Assembly: GCA_026225945.1 (NCBI GenBank)
Contig: JAMJFZ010000107.1
Coordinates: 49,056,501 to 49,120,500 of the forward strand
Length of the DNA: 64,000 bases
Direction of reading: 5' to 3'
Source of the DNA: Cricetomys ansorgei
Lineage: Eukaryota > Chordata > Mammalia > Rodentia > Nesomyidae
The first letter of the stretch is position 1. The number at the start of each line of letters is the position of its first letter. A program made the position numbers and the translations under genes. The notes beneath the pieces were generated by a model. The model worked only from the letters and a program-made list of their open reading frames with translations. It was not told the origin of the DNA and did not search any database. Below are positions 11,946-23,130 of the stretch, piece after piece.

Positions 11946-11974
11946 AAAGGGCATTTTACAAAAAAATGCCCTTT
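11946..11974. other. Perfect 12-bp inverted repeat, 5-nt loop
   Basis: Arms AAAGGGCATTTT (11946-11957) and AAAATGCCCTTT (11963-11974) are perfectly complementary. No T-run or gene next to it suggests a terminator role, which would not be expected in a mammalian genome. Confidence 0.85.
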
Positions 11975-12129
11975 GACTCTCCCAATTTTAGTTTTCACTT
12001 GATGCTCAGGGGCTAGGCAGGAAACAGATGGCACACTTAGCTAGAATTTTGATGAGATCTTAGCAAAGGGACTATTTAAAGGGAATCAACAAGGAATGTT
12101 GAAACAGACAAAGATTAGAAACAGCTGGA

Positions 12130-12420
12130 AACCATTTCAAGGCTGAAAGGAAGAGGAAGAATCAACATTACCCATCATTACCAAAACCTGGAGAAGACTG
12201 GACACATGACTGCGGCTTCTAGAACCAAAGCAGAAAGGTGGTGGGTGAAGAGGCAGCCACTGGGCTCCCACTCCTCCTACAGGCTCCTTCTGCTGACTCC
12301 CATGAATCTACTGATCAGAGTGCCAGAGACCCAAGGTGAGTGGATGGAAGGGGGGATGAGGCAGCCATTCTAGACCTGGAACAGGACCACAGAGCTCAGA
12401 AAAGGGGCAAGAAATGAAGA
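12130..12420. other. GC-richer island with exon-like block 12283-12335
   Basis: This stretch is visibly richer in G/C than its surroundings and matches no repeat I recognise. Inside it, a pyrimidine-rich run ending CTCCTCCTACAG precedes 53 bases that end in CCAAG followed by GTGAGT, a near-consensus 5' splice site. Two of three frames across the 53 bases are open. It could be an unannotated exon, an old LTR piece or chance. Confidence 0.25.
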
Positions 12421-12848
12421 GTAACTGTGTTGTTCAGGCTCAGTCCAGCTCTCTAAACTGGATTACTTTACTAAAGAATTTTTTTTTAATTTTAAAAATG
12501 GGATGCTATGTGTTTGGGGGAGATACAGATATACCTGTTTTATTGTATCTAATACTAAGTAGAAATGGCTGGTTTTTTGGCTTGGATATTTGCTTACTTT
12601 TTAATATAATTGGATTTTCTAGATTATTAGGTTTCATGAAAGTAGGTTCTCAATTTCTGCCTAAAGTCTTTATAACAAAAGCATATAAAACAAATTACTG
12701 TGTCATTTTTTCATGAAATGATGAAGATTTTAGAATTATAATTCTCTTTTATAAGCAAACATGCTACAGAGGATCAAAAATTTTAAGACAGTTTACCACA
12801 AAATATAGCACGATTTAATTGAAATATGTTATTGTAGTGCAAGATAAA

Positions 12849-12871
12849 TGTGTGTGTGTGTGTGTGTGTGT
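12849..12871. repeat. (TG)n microsatellite
   Basis: About eleven TG units. Confidence 0.92.
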
Positions 12872-14180
12872 AGTATATGTGGTGACTGACTAATTTCTGT
12901 CTTGTGTTTAAGTATCCAGTAAGATCTCATTTCTTTAGAATAAAAATTCCAAGGAAATAAAATAAACAAGATAGCTTTTTATACATATTTTATCCCAAGA
13001 TTTCTTAAGAAATGTAGATGACAAAGAAATAAGTGACTGTTAATAATTATTTGTTATTTCCTAAATTGCAACCTAATGAATATGCTATAGGACTATTTTT
13101 GGATTAATCTCTGTCCACTTGACGTTCATATCTAAAGTTACAGCTTATAATAACTAATAATCCAAAAATCTTCATGAAATCAGAGGTGACTCTGAGTTTT
13201 TCATTATGTGGTATATTGTATTTCATAATGCCAATTTCTCATTTCTATTTCAGTGTGTTCTTTAATCAGTTAAACACAACAGAATGAGCAAGGTTCATTG
13301 TTCTTATTAATCCTCAAGACGTGGTTGAGATCCTTCTATGGGCATAGGTAGTAATTCACACTGGATACCCTTCCCATACAAGAGTCAAGAGTCTCCAGAC
13401 AAGTGTAACTAACCTATTTCTCTCAAATATTTCTAATTTGTATTATGCTAATCAAAATGTTTCTAATTTCAGCATTAAGAACAGTTCTGACTTTAACTAT
13501 GCTATTTAGTGATCACTATTGCTGATAGAATTATGAGTAACAGCAACAACAAAAAGAAACTTAGTATATTGTCTAAACTTGGATAAACTTATCTGTGAAC
13601 TATTAAATACATATAATACATATATACACTTATTATATTTGATGGTGGATAAAATGTCAAGAAAGAGGGTCCTATGTTGAGACATTAGTTGTTCCATTAA
13701 TTTTAGATGACAAAAATGATTTTATTTTGCTTCTTAAGGAGTGCATTCAGAATGGCTAATTAAGGGGGTGTGTCGTCCTCCCATATTCTCCTTCAGAATT
13801 TGTTGGAATGAGCAGTATTAGAAAGACAAAATTTGGAATTTGAAACAATAGAAACATTAAAATGAAGTATCAAGAGAATGGGAACTAGAACCAATTTTCT
13901 TTGATTTTTCTTCTTATATCTTTAAGATTTTTGCTCATTTTTTTTACTTTCTGGAGTTAAGAGGATATACTCAAACAAACAAACACACATGTGTGGATAT
14001 TGACCTCATATATAAACTAGTTAATACTATTTTTACCTAAGTAATTATTGAGTATTATCCATTTTTTGAATATTTTCACAACCTATCAAAAATTTTACTA
14101 TAACATATGAAAATGTGATGTTTCAACATTATTGCCTTAGGCTGAGTTTAACAATAGAATCCACAGTGCGAAAATATCCT
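12872..14180. other. Unique AT-rich DNA, no gene seen
   Basis: No gene or repeat family is recognised. A short (AAAC)3 run lies near 13974. The open frame at 13506-13697 on the minus strand is chance length. Confidence 0.5.
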
Positions 14181-14185
14181 AAAAA

Positions 14186-14390
14186 TGCAGCTCCATTGCT
14201 AGAGTTCTTGCCTTGTTGTGAGGGAAACCCTGGACTTTATCCCTAGTACCTCATAAACTGGGTGTGGTAGACATGCCTATAATCCCAGCATTCTATAGGT
14301 GGAAGCAGCAGAGGATCAGAAGTTCATGAAATCCTCAGCTATATGAGTTCAAGGTCAGCTTGAACTGCAGTAAACCCTGCATCAACATAT
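14186..14390 (+). repeat. ID/B1 composite SINE (B4 family type)
   Basis: The left half resembles an ID (tRNA-Ala-like) head: GCTAGAGTTCTTGCC then CCTGGACTTTATCCCTAGTA. The right half is B1-like: CTGGGTGTGGTAGACATGCC, TATAATCCCAGCATTC and GAGTTCAAGGTCAGC. This fusion order is typical of the rodent B4/ID_B1 group. The copy is old and lacks a clear tail. Confidence 0.75.
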
Positions 14391-14401
14391 TAACATGCTA
14401 G

Positions 14402-14462
14402 TATAGTTGAGATTTCTACAATAGACATACATATCTTCAATAGCCAGTTTAAAAGCTAAAAC
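14402..14462 (+). repeat. 61-bp segment, diverged direct copy at 15322-15382
   Basis: It aligns without gaps to 15322-15382 with about 49 of 61 identical positions by eye. The shared core includes CTACAATAG, TACATATCT and GCTAAAAC. It begins just after the composite SINE. Confidence 0.8.
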
Positions 14463-15321
14463 AAAATTTATTGATGAACTTATATCGACAATAAATTGTT
14501 AAATATAACTTTTTTTTGGTAGAAAGACGTTAGTTGCTTTTGTGAACACAGATACAATTTTACTAATCTAAGCTCTTGTATAGCTTTTATTTTAGCCTTT
14601 AGGTCTTTATGTCATATTTACAATCTTAATTATTATTGAATGAAAAATAATTATAATTAAGATGGATAAATATTGACGTGTAAGGCACAGAATGAAGAGA
14701 ATGATGTAATAACGTGTTCTATTTTGTGTAGTAAATATTTAAAATTATTATTTATCACATATATAAGTCTTCACTATTCAATGGCAATATTGATTTGTGC
14801 ACGTGTAGGTATACAAAATGGGAGTTTTGGATTGAAATGAGATTGTGGTAATTCTTCCATTAAAATTAATAAAGTTTGGTCCCATTTGTTGACTACTTGC
14901 CAAATAACATTCAATATTAATTATGTTAATCTTAAGAAGTCATTATGTTAAAGTCATAAGTCATAGAAGAAATTATACAACAGCGTTGTATGAGTATGAA
15001 CATATCTCTTTGTGTATAATTGTGTATAATTTTATATCATTTAGATTAATACTAGATGTAGGTTATATGTTGTGTCCTGTTTTGTTCTTTTTAAACTTAT
15101 TATTTGCATTTCTCTTAAGTGTGCAATCACTCTTATCCCTAGATTAGAGTTAATATTGCTTTTATTTGACTGAATTTACATAAAACAGCAAAGAAATAAA
15201 AGAGCTGATGGAGGACAATTTTCAGACTAAATATTACATTCAGCACATTTCTGAACTTCAAAGCATGTAATACTGAAAATAATATTCCATAAAGGGCTTA
15301 TCAGGTCGGGACATCAACATG
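14463..15321. other. Unique AT-rich DNA between the 61-bp copies
   Basis: Nothing gene-like is seen. An 11-bp inverted repeat (arms 14623-14633 and 14653-14663) lies in the AT-rich part. The 74-codon frame at 14923-15147 is chance length. Confidence 0.5.
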
Positions 15322-15382
15322 TATAATTGAAATTCCTACAATAGCTTTACATATCTGCAATAGCTGGTGTCAGAGCTAAAAC
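15322..15382 (+). repeat. Second copy of the 61-bp segment
   Basis: Direct-orientation partner of 14402-14462, about 920 bp away and about 80% identical without gaps. It may be an ancient local duplication, or both may be remnants of one unrecognised dispersed family. Confidence 0.8.
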
Positions 15383-16842
15383 GGAGTTCTCCTTTTTTAT
15401 TTTTTGATGTGCCTATGTTAACAATAGCTTTCTTCACATTAGAACCACTTGGATAGTATTGGGAGACTCTGTGCAACATACCCTTCTTTTAGTGACAGCA
15501 TGATTTCAGTTCTGTTGTTCCAGAAAATAATGTATTCTCCTTGTGATCATGATTAGGGTAGTCTTTTTAGAAATGGTTTGTTTAAAGACTAGACTACTCA
15601 TAGGAAGAATAATAGAGATATGGAAAGGGGAATTGCTTTATGCCTTGTGAAAAATGTATGAAAACTAGCCAGCCCACTGCTAAATGAGGGTGGGAATACC
15701 AATGCCTGCCCATTGGATCTGGTCTCCAACAGCCCAGCTGTTCTGAAGCTGTCAGCCTACTGTATAGGATACACCTCGCTTAGGTTTTCTTTTGACCTTG
15801 TTTCATGCTGTTTGACAAGGTTCCTCTGCTTGCCCTTGCTAATGATCCTGTTAGGTGCTTTCCAAACCTGTTTTTATTTCACCACTCCTACTTGCTTTCT
15901 TGTCGTTCTCCTCTGATTAAATTGCAGAATTATGCTGTTGAGGCTGTCACTTTGTTTTTCCCCTTAGGGTGACACCAAAACACTACTCATTTTCTCCCTC
16001 AGTCATAAATTACTTCACAAAGCAATAGCTGTGTACACACTTTGAGTCATTTAAGACATGGAATAATGTATTTCCCAGCTTGAATTGCAGGCTGTTCACA
16101 TTCCTGAAACAATGAAAATTACTTGTCATTTTTGGTTTCTTGGCTTATAGTTATAAGAGCATCTTGAAATCATGAGAACTCTTTAGTGTTTGCTTTGGGG
16201 CAATTGCTTATAAGATTTCAAAATGGTGACATTCTGTGGAATAGTAATAGAGGCACACAAAAATCTCAGATTTTTTTCTCCCACCCCTTTTTTTTTCTGA
16301 ATTAAATTTTCACTTGCAGTGAATGAGTTAGAGAAAGAGGTTTAATGCAGAGATTTCTTTCATCATTAGTAATCAAAAATATCTTAATAGACCAATTGCT
16401 ATAATTTATGCCTTATATCTCAAGGGTATTAAAATATATTTCGAGACAACTGGGGTTTATTATTTTAAGTTTTTTTCTTAAATTCTTGTTCCTAGCAAAA
16501 TAATACAAATTGAATCTTTCTATTTTCATGCCCATAGATCTAATTTACAGTTTACCAGTATCATGCATAAGAATGATAGCATGTAGAAGGTACCATATTG
16601 TAGTCAAACGTCAAAGTCAACTTAAATTGCTTTCCTATATTTTCCAATATGACCATACCAAGTCCAGCACTGATATTTTTCACTTAAGAACACATACTGC
16701 TTCTTAGATGTAGAGTTATTTTTATATTCAAGTATATAATATATAGTTTCTTAAAAATTTATATCACTTCCTCAGTTTTCCTCTCCTTTCTGTCATTTCC
16801 TCACTTGAACATTAAAATTAATGTGGTTTTCCTGGTCATCAG
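15383..16842. other. Unique DNA, no gene seen
   Basis: No family is recognised. The part around 15660-15920 is somewhat richer in G/C. The 67-codon frame there begins at a TTG codon and has no recognisable domain. Confidence 0.5.
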
Positions 16843-16926
16843 CTCAAGTCATTACGTGTTGAAGTGGTTGCAGAGGATGCCCTGAAGGGGTACGACAAAA
16901 GAGATGTGCTTAAGACATGTTCTCTG
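16843..16926 (+). other. Exon-like block, 28 open codons (speculative)
   Basis: The 84 bases follow GGTTTTCCTGGTCATCAG, a fair 3' splice site, and end in TCTCTG followed by GTAAGC, a fair 5' splice site. Read in phase, all 28 codons are open; the encoded stretch contains VEVVAEDALKGYDKRDVL. A stop codon follows 6 bases after the donor and another lies about 20 bases upstream of the acceptor. I recognise no protein family. The composition is unusually coding-like for this window, but one block of 84 bases can arise by chance or be an old pseudogene fragment. Confidence 0.22.
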
Positions 16927-18834
16927 GTAAGCTAAAGAGATCCCCTAGACTCCTCATTTTGAAGATAAACGTGCTGGATTTTGTGGGGGAGAATGCAGAA
17001 GGGAGTTGTTGTGTGGAGCATGGGAGAAGGCCATGTCTCAAGCACAAGGCCTGAAGGCGATCATGGTAAGTGGAGACACTCCAAACTGTGCCAGATACAG
17101 TGGGAAGCTGAACTTAAGGACTTAAATACATAACGAGCTTCACCTCTCCCATAAGTATGTACACAGGAGACAGGACCTCTACACCTGAGCAGTTCGTAAA
17201 GAATGCTATTACAGTGTCTTGGGGAACAATGGGACAGGCTGATGACTCACAGGGGAAGATGCCTCATCTCCTCTTTGTAGACAACAAAATGATATATTGT
17301 GTGAGACCTTACCTTAAATTTAGAAAGCTGATGCTCACATCACACGCGCTAGACCTTTGTCTTGCTCTGAATACTGACTTTACAAGTCTATTTTTCTGAA
17401 TAAATCAGCTTATAAGACTGTCAACATTTTCCAAATCTCTTCTATTGTTTCTTTGAATGAGCTTTGCTATGATGCTTTCTACTTTAATATTAAATGTCTT
17501 TACTTTTCCTTATCAAATAGTCACCAATTTTATGGAGGTTTTTAGGTACGATAAAATAAGGTATTGCACCATGGGATGCTACTGGACTAGGGAAATTGCT
17601 GAATCACTGGTTAATTGAGTACCAGTTGAGATCAGGCTTTCTCTGCTCCTTGGAGGATATATTTCATTGCATATAGTGCCTTGACATCTCTTTTCTTATC
17701 CATTGCCCGCTGTTAGAGGGCCCTTTCCTTACATGAAGTGACTTCTATATGACATGCTGGATTCTCTATTTCAGATACATATGTTTCAGATATATGAGTC
17801 TGTATCACAATTGATTTTAACTGAAGCTTATATTAGACTTAATGAAAAAAATTAGAATCTTGAGTTTGCTCTCTGTAGAAATAAAAATAATCTCTTCCAA
17901 GTTATCCCTTTTAGTAAGCTTCACAAAACTTAGAGCTGTTAACATGTGGTCTTCTTTAAATACAGAGTTGTGTATCTGAGGAAAATATGAAGCTCTTTTG
18001 TTCAGATAAAGCTATTTTTTATTTGTTAATCATATTGAATTTATTGTTCAATCAATTGCTTTAGATTATATGCTAAGGTGATTTATATCACATAATAATT
18101 CTTCATGAAATATTGCATGGGCATTTTTATAGTACATTTAACATTATTTTAATGTTTAGGAGTATGAGTTTTGAAGAAAAACTTAGTATTTTTTAACATT
18201 TCACTTTCATTTCATTAAAAGGTTAGTTTTTTAGCCTTTTGAAATGAATCGCTTCCTAGCAAATATACAAAATGTTTATTGATGTGAAAGTCTTTCATAG
18301 GATCATAAATCATTACTTTAAAAATGGAAAAAAAATGTAAAATTTGGTACATGAAATTTGCAAAAGGAAGATGACAGTATTATGTGGCCGAAAGAACCAG
18401 TAATTTATGATTAGGTTTTCCCAGCTTATCACCAGAAGGCAAATTTGGTGCTATAACTCAGAGTGTGGGCAGAACTAAGGCCTCTCAATTTTAATTGTTT
18501 AATTAAACTACAGGTTTAATGTGTCATAACTATGGTGTGAGACTAGTAAAAACAATAGAATTCCTTCCTTCTGGTTATTCATTTAAATTTGTTTCAGAGT
18601 TCATACAAGTAGCAAACTTTATATGATTCTCACTAAAAGACCATGTATCACTCTGCAGTCAACCTGTACACAAATCTGCTTACTGTGTGTTCCTGTCATA
18701 AGTCTTCTTGTCAACTTTCATCCTTGACTTTGTGTTCCTATTCACTTAAAAATTATTTTCTTCCCTCTTTATGTAAATTCTTCTTGCATCTTATCTTTTA
18801 TTTGATATTTAGTTTGAAATCTAATCTTTTGGCT
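16927..18834. other. Unique DNA, no gene seen
   Basis: The first 450 bases are G/A-rich compared with the neighbourhood and contain another consensus-like donor (CATG then GTAAGT at 17062-17071). The 80-codon ATG frame at 17157-17399 shows no known motif. The rest is plain AT-rich DNA. Confidence 0.45.
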
Positions 18835-18835
18835 G

Positions 18836-18984
18836 CTAAGGCTTCTTACTAGGTAAAGACACTCACTGCTAAGCCTGAAAACTTTAGTTCAGTCCTCAGA
18901 CCCTATATCATAGAAGGAGAAAATTGATTCCTGAAAGATTGTCCTATGACTTTCATGCAGGAACATGCACACATATAAAATGAG
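18836..18984 (+). repeat. B3-type SINE, plus strand
   Basis: Diverged B3 order: GGTAAAGACACTCACTGCTA and GTTCAGTCCTCAGACCC (tRNA-derived head), AGAAGGAGAAAATTGATTCC, GTTGTCC-like ATTGTCCTATGACTTTCATG, and a CACATATAAAATGA end. It runs straight into the GA-rich tract. Confidence 0.8.
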
Positions 18985-19109
18985 AGAGAGACAAACAGAG
19001 ATAGAGAGAGACAGAGATAGAGACAGAGACAGACAGAGAGATATACAGAGAAAGTCAGAGAGACAGAGAGAGATAGAGACACACACAGAGAGACAGAGGT
19101 AGAGAGAGC
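18984..19109. repeat. GA/GACAGA-rich low-complexity tract
   Basis: About 125 bp of GAGA, GACAGA and GATAGA units, probably expanded from the tail of the SINE just upstream. The Ser/Leu-rich 75-codon minus-strand frame here is a translation of the tract. Confidence 0.92.
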
Positions 19110-19650
19110 AAGTCAAACTTGTATTTGTATCACTGTATAATTTTCAAAGGTATCCACTCTGGCTAAGTGCTCTGAAGTGATTAAATATCCTGAGAAAACA
19201 CTTCTTTGCATTTCAGCAAATGTTAAATCCTGTTCCAGGAAAAACATTTGAATAGACTCCAAGACTGAAGCTACTTGCCTGGGATGGCTCTCCTGGATGA
19301 TATGATCAGATGTTTCATTAACTACACATATCAGATTAGAAGAAAATCTTTAGATTTTATGTTAATACTTATGAACTAAGATTATGAGACCATAGAGTGA
19401 TTATGTAGTTTGTTTAGATTTTTAAATTCTAATTCACTTTCTCTTCCAGGCATTTGTTTTCTTTTGATTTTCATTTTGTGATAAAAATACAATAAAATGT
19501 TCTTTTCTTCATTAAGCAAAAGAGGTTGTTAAATAATTGTTTTTCTTAACTTTTGTAATGAATTTCATGCTGCAGTTGATCTTTCTTGCATAGAAATCTT
19601 CTGTTTAGAGATACTAGTTCACTTTCCTTCTACTCACACATCCACATGTA

Positions 19651-19651
<1 letters not shown>
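19110..19651. other. Unique DNA, no gene seen
   Basis: No family or coding signal is recognised. Confidence 0.5.

Positions 19652-19684
<33 letters not shown>
19652..19684. repeat. (AC)n microsatellite
   Basis: About sixteen AC units without interruption. Confidence 0.95.
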
Positions 19685-19686
<2 letters not shown>

Positions 19687-22250
19687 TGGACAAGAGATCA
19701 AGCCCTGCTACCCTTTCAAAGTAACAAAAAATGAAGTATTCATTGGATTTGGCTATCAGTGTCCTCTTTAAATTTAGATAGAAAGCTATTTGATAATTAA
19801 ATAGGCTGGAATGAAAATATAATTGTTTCTCATTTAGATGTGATTGAATGAAAATTTTATTATGAGTCCCTAAAATTCAGGCCAAGATGTAATATTTCCC
19901 ACTCAGAAACTCACAGACTGTAAGTAAATTATCCACACAAACTTCCTGTTTACAAAGGAAGAGGACCCAGGACTCACACACTCACATATGAAGCAAAAAC
20001 CCTCACAGTGAAACCAGAGTTCCTAACTTTATTGATGAAGAGAAATCTGAAGTTAATTGAAAATTTGTGAATGCCCAAATCAAGTCCCTACCTAAAAGAA
20101 AAAAAAAATCTTTTGACCATGAGTGATTACCAGAGCCCAAACTTTCTAAATAACAGCTGGCCTGTCACTTGGTGCTTCCCCTGTTGTAAAAACACAAACC
20201 TGTTATCTCTTATGCTTTGTGAAATTAAGCAAAAGTGATATGCAAAATGAAAGGTATTCATCTTTGTAAATCTATTTCCAACTACACAAACCCAAATTGC
20301 TTCTTCCTAGAGCTAGAAATTCTGCTGGGAATCAATACTACATCCTTCTACCATGCAAAATCTCCTTTTTACATTAAGACTTAAAAAAAAAACTTTGTTG
20401 ATTATGATAATACAGAGAAACTAATTACCCCAAAGCCCACTTTATCTCTTTTCAATTAAAAGAGTACATAGCAAATTATATCTGTATCCAGAGAGGCAGC
20501 TGCAACAGGGAAATATCTGGAGGTCTTTCTTCTTATCTTTCTATTAAGCAAAAGTACTTCTATTGTTGCTGCGGCTAGAGATTATTAAGTATTTATATTT
20601 CAAAGAATCACATGGTGTGTCATTGTTATTCTAAATGTATTCTGCCTAATCAATATGGTGCTTAGAACATTAAGAGAACACATTACCTCCAACGAGTTTA
20701 AATTCTATCAGTGTTACTTCTCCAAAGCATCCCATAGGATTACACCAAGGAAACTCTTACTTGTCTTGAGGCATTATTAGTAGAAATTTTGTAATTTCTA
20801 AAACTTACCTTCATTATGAATAATTTGCCTGCATAGTCAATGTAAAACTTCTTGTTAATTTTTCTTTATGTAAGGGGCATATAAATGTTGCATGGATTCA
20901 TTGTAAGCTCATAGACTCATATACTTAAAACTTTTGTAGAGGACTCTATATAGTTCCTGTGAAGCACCTTTCCTGATGTTTGTAGGGGAGACTGATAGGA
21001 ATCCTGTGAAACTGCAAGAGCCTATGTAACCATGCATACCTGACAAAAGGCTTCTCTCAGTCCAAATCATGATGAATACAGGTAATATACCTGAGGAAGT
21101 AATTTCTAAACAGTGCTTTAGAAAGTCAGGTTTAGCATCTGCTCCCTCTGTTTCTTTCTTTCCTCTTTTCATTTTCCCCAACCCAGGCAAATAGGCTTTG
21201 CATTGTCTTATTCTTGAAGAATAATGTTTAGAAATATTAATGGAATTCCACTGATAAGTACTCTCTACACAATATTTGAACCCCTAGACCAAGATTCCAC
21301 AAAGACCAAATAAAGCACTAAAAGTTTACAGGGATAGTAGAGTGAGCAAAGAGGAAGGAGGCTTGAGTATAAGGATTTGAAAGGAAGGACTTTCTCGAAT
21401 CTCATCAAAAATCACAAGATACATGTGGACCAGGTGTTGATGTCAATGTCTGATGTCTTTCCCGTAGGTGAAAAGTTGAAGCAGAGGAGCTCTTTCATTG
21501 GACTAGTTTATCTAAGCATCAAAGCATATTGGAAACCCAGAATAGTCAGTGGCTTGGAGCTAAAGGATACATCACTGCCCACGAAAGTAATTTACAAGTA
21601 GTTTATGATGGTTCAGTCTAGTAAATCTTGAATACAATGCTTCCCGAATACTCCACATAATGCTTCTTTCCAGAGCTGGAGCAGGGCCTAGCCAGATTTG
21701 TGTGGCTTAGCTTCTTTTTTTTAAAAATCTTTTTAAGTCTCCTTAGTCTTTCATATACAAATTATTGCTTCTACAGAAACTTTTGCTCTTGTGATTTTAT
21801 AAAATAAGGTATACATAACGTCATGTATATCCTCATTCAACCCAGGATTTGCTGAAAGTGTAAGGTTAAGTTTATTAACAAAGCTGCTTTGTTGTATTGT
21901 CTCATTCCTAATGCTCTCTTTCCATAAGAGATGCACATCCTACCTTGTCTTTAACACACACTTTAATGTTTCTCTCCTATGTTTCAGAATTTTATTTTTA
22001 TTTAGCAACTTAAGCATTTCATTTTTATGCCCACCATATGAGTGAATGTTTTCCTTTTTACAGCGAATCTCTAGAATCACTTAGTGAAGTGAGTTTAGTT
22101 TTTTCTCTCTTCATAATTTAATACATGCTAGCGATTTGAATGACACAGTATGTTGATTGAATTAAGTAACATGAAAGACGCTTAGTTGACATTCATGAGT
22201 TTTTACTTTTTGTGCTTTGGCAGATCTACCTTTTGCACCCAAAACCTTAT
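19685..22250. other. Unique DNA, no gene seen
   Basis: No repeat family is recognised with confidence. Open frames at 20909-21190 (93 codons, minus), 21377-21601 (74 codons, plus) and 21751-21936 show no domains or supporting context. Confidence 0.5.
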
Positions 22251-22254
22251 ATTT

Positions 22255-23130
22255 TGTGCTAATTAATTTATTTGTATTTTCATTCATGCATGCATTTGAC
22301 TCAGCCAACAGAAATTTGTTAAGCACCCACCAGGTTATAGACATTGATCATTGCAGAGGATACAAGAGTGTACGAAACAGTTGGAATTCTAGTCATTCCT
22401 GGTGTTGTGACACCTACAAAATCTCAGAAAAATAAGTACAATGTGTGCTGGAGAAAAATGAACAGAGACTGATCATTTCAGGGAAAGAGAGACTTGCTAT
22501 TTTAAATATTGCATTTGCTATTTTAAATATTGCTGTGTAGAGATACCTTACAGGAGACCTGTTTGAGAAGAAGAGAGAACATAAATGTCGTATTGTAGTA
22601 GGCTGTCATTCCTCATCAAAGGGTAGAAGTCAAAATGGTTGGCCTAGTTGAGGAGGGCAGAGAGTAGTTGTAATTCATGGTAGGAGTCTGATAGCAGGCC
22701 ACAGAAAGGTTGAGGGATGATTGCAAGAGCTATAGTCTTTGAAGAAATATTATTGAAGGATTGAACATCATAAATTCATTCAGTTAAAAGCGAATGCTTT
22801 CATTAGCTATGCAGAGAAGAGACAGAAAGAGGCCTAAATACTATTTTCTTTACTTGTTTTTTAGAGAATAATGTTAAATATCTAACTTCCATGGTGGTTT
22901 ATCTTTTGAAAGTTGATCCTTTTGGGACCCAAGACTGTGTTGCTGGGCTATTGCTTGAACCAAGTAAGGGATGATGGTGGCTCAGGATAATGGAAATAGC
23001 TGGAACAAGGTTATAATTTGAAATGTCAAATGTAAGATTTGCCAACAAATAACCAAAGTCAGGAATAAAGAACAAAATGATGTACTTTACCTGAGAAGCT
23101 GAAAAAATACATTTGCTGTTAATAGTCAAT
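22255..23130 (+). repeat. Ancient mammalian interspersed repeat (family uncertain)
   Basis: Scattered blocks follow the order of an old mammal-wide repeat with an 'ATTCATTCA...GAGCACCTAC...GGATACA...' start. Here they are TTTTCATTCATGCATGC, TTGTTAAGCACCCACCAGG, AGAGGATACAAGAGTG, CTGGAGAAAAATGAACAGAG and, further on, GGGATGATGGTGGCTCAGG. Divergence is strong. The family name and strand convention are uncertain. Confidence 0.45.
22494..22533. repeat. 21-bp-period tandem duplication
   Basis: TTGCTATTTTAAATATTGC occurs exactly twice (22494-22512 and 22515-22533), separated by AT. A simple local duplication inside the ancient repeat. Confidence 0.92.

Noticed and set aside
16927..17399. Continuation of a spliced gene downstream of the 16.8-kb exon-like block
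   Set aside because: A further donor-like CATG/GTAAGT exists, but the preceding acceptor candidates are poor and the frames do not connect; too weak to list as exons.
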